Shown: piece by piece, positions 63,347-64,000 of the stretch | Numbering within the stretch: the first letter of the stretch is position 1 | Layout: each line of letters opens with the position of its first letter | Source: Flammeovirga pectinis | GTDB taxonomy: Bacteria > Bacteroidota > Bacteroidia > Cytophagales > Flammeovirgaceae | Direction: 5' to 3' | DNA: 64,000 nt | Assembly (NCBI RefSeq): GCF_003970675.1 | Contig: NZ_CP034562.1 | Location: 4,128,001-4,192,000 of the forward strand | Notes under the pieces: model-generated | Told to the model about the DNA's origin: nothing | The model's database searches: none | The model's input: only the letters and a program-made list of their open reading frames with translations | Program-made: the position numbers and the translations under genes

Positions 63347-64000
63347 TTAGTTGACTTTTGCAGGTGGCTTTCTAAATTGATCAAAGCGATTTGCCGACCA
63401 CTGCTCCTCTGCTGTGCGTAACATAAACATTGGGCGCTCTAGTTGCATTTCCCAAGCAAAAAGTTCTTTAAACATCTTGTTTACCCTTTCTGGATATTTT
63501 GCTGATAGATCATTTTGTTCTCCTGGGTCTTTCTTTGTATTAAAAAGCATAGCTGGTCTATCTGGAAAACGCATTAATTTCCAATCACCATTTCTTACTA
63601 CACCTCTTGTTTCCCATTTCCAATACATGTATTCATGTAGGTTTCCACTTTTCCCCCCGTTTAGGTAAGGAAGAATATCTACCCCATCAATATCATTAAT
63701 TTCAGAAGCGTCTCCGCCTGCTGCTGTATAGAAAGTAGGTAACAAATCGAATGTCATTACAGACTTTTCAAAGCGTGTATTTGGCTTTATTTTACCAGGC
63801 CAAACCATAAAACTAGGTACTCTAATACCGCCTTCTAACTGTGTTCCTTTTACGCCTGCAAAAGGAAAGTTATTAGATGCATTTTTATCAGAAGGACCTC
63901 CATTATCGTTAGAGAAAACAATTATTGTATTCTCTGCTAACCCTAATGCTTCTAACTTATCTATTATTTGTCCGCATGCTCTATCTAATGATAAAGTCAT
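63347..64000 (-). CDS. Sulfatase (family S1), C-terminal part
   Basis: At least 217 residues of a sulfatase cut by the right window edge. An ATG happens to fall on the last three bases, but IIVFSNDNGG and the lack of a signal peptide or C-x-P-x-R site show that the N-terminal half is missing. The segment FAGVKGTQLEGGIRVPSFMVWPGKI is the conserved sulfatase C-terminal region, and RNGDWKLMRFPDRPAMLFN follows. It is first in the visible operon with the RhaT-like transporter, which links desulfation with sugar uptake. Confidence 0.9.
   Translation of the reverse strand: MTLSLDRACGQIIDKLEALGLAENTIIVFSNDNGGPSDKNASNNFPFAGVKGTQLEGGIRVPSFMVWPGKIKPNTRFEKSVMTFDLLPTFYTAAGGDASEINDIDGVDILPYLNGGKSGNLHEYMYWKWETRGVVRNGDWKLMRFPDRPAMLFNTKKDPGEQNDLSAKYPERVNKMFKELFAWEMQLERPMFMLRTAEEQWSANRFDQFRKPPAKVN

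Noticed and set aside
1-64000. tRNA, rRNA or riboswitch genes
   Set aside because: No clover-leaf arms, rRNA blocks or known riboswitch cores were recognised by eye; a covariance search would be needed to exclude them fully.

Overview
The window looks like chromosomal DNA of a marine, polysaccharide-degrading member of the Bacteroidota, most like Flammeovirga and its relatives in the Cytophagales. The evidence is very AT-rich DNA, weak Shine-Dalgarno signals, type IX secretion (T9SS) C-terminal sorting domains on several large secreted enzymes, PKD-rich sulfatases and GH16 enzymes, and a propeller / Y_Y_Y / SpoIIE-phosphatase sensor. The genus is an inference from protein style.

Layout. 1-2.7 kb: 5' part of a GH2 glycosidase (minus) and a lipoprotein sulfatase (plus). 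2.8-5.0 kb: a tiny membrane ORF, an AraC-type DNA-binding fragment and a decayed serpin gene with a TonB-plug-like tail. 5.4-9.0 kb: a luciferase-like monooxygenase / VOC / UbiX / UbiD operon in which UbiD is frameshifted. 9.2-11.8 kb: a YtcJ-like amidohydrolase and small hypotheticals. 12-15.4 kb: the large membrane sensor-phosphatase. 15.8-23.4 kb: one giant modular sulfatase, split by a nonsense codon inside seven near-identical PKD repeats. 24.1-29.3 kb: two GH16 galactanase-like enzymes and a sulfatase. 29.5-36.4 kb and 47.1-49.9 kb: stress and detoxification genes with three Crp/Fnr regulators. 36.5-45.5 kb: a cassette-like block of minus-strand accessory genes separated by attC-like folds and by four copies of an IS91-derived repeat, ending in a SIR2-HerA defence pair. 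46-46.9 kb: an orphan IS30-type HTH protein and a small ORF. 49.4-53.9 kb: GyrI-like protein, unknown secreted protein, EamA transporter, AraC regulator and a PL7 lyase. 54-57.5 kb: a secreted BNR-propeller / discoidin protein. 57.9-64 kb: a catabolic operon (sulfatase, RhaT-like transporter, enolase-superfamily enzyme, aldehyde dehydrogenase, KDGal kinase, KDPGal aldolase).

How the genes work together. GH16 enzymes, several sulfatases and a GH2 enzyme would depolymerise and desulfate a red-algal galactan. The 57.9-63.3 kb operon has the order of steps expected for 3,6-anhydro-D-galactose (carrageenan) catabolism to pyruvate and glyceraldehyde-3-phosphate. No SusC/SusD pair is visible here.

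The least ordinary parts are the cassette block with its non-autonomous IS91-like repeats, the giant sulfatase whose stop codon removes its secretion signal, and the serpin / TonB-plug-like fusion. Three genes (serpin, UbiD, giant sulfatase) are broken by small lesions. These may be real decay or assembly errors, and I cannot tell which from the sequence alone.
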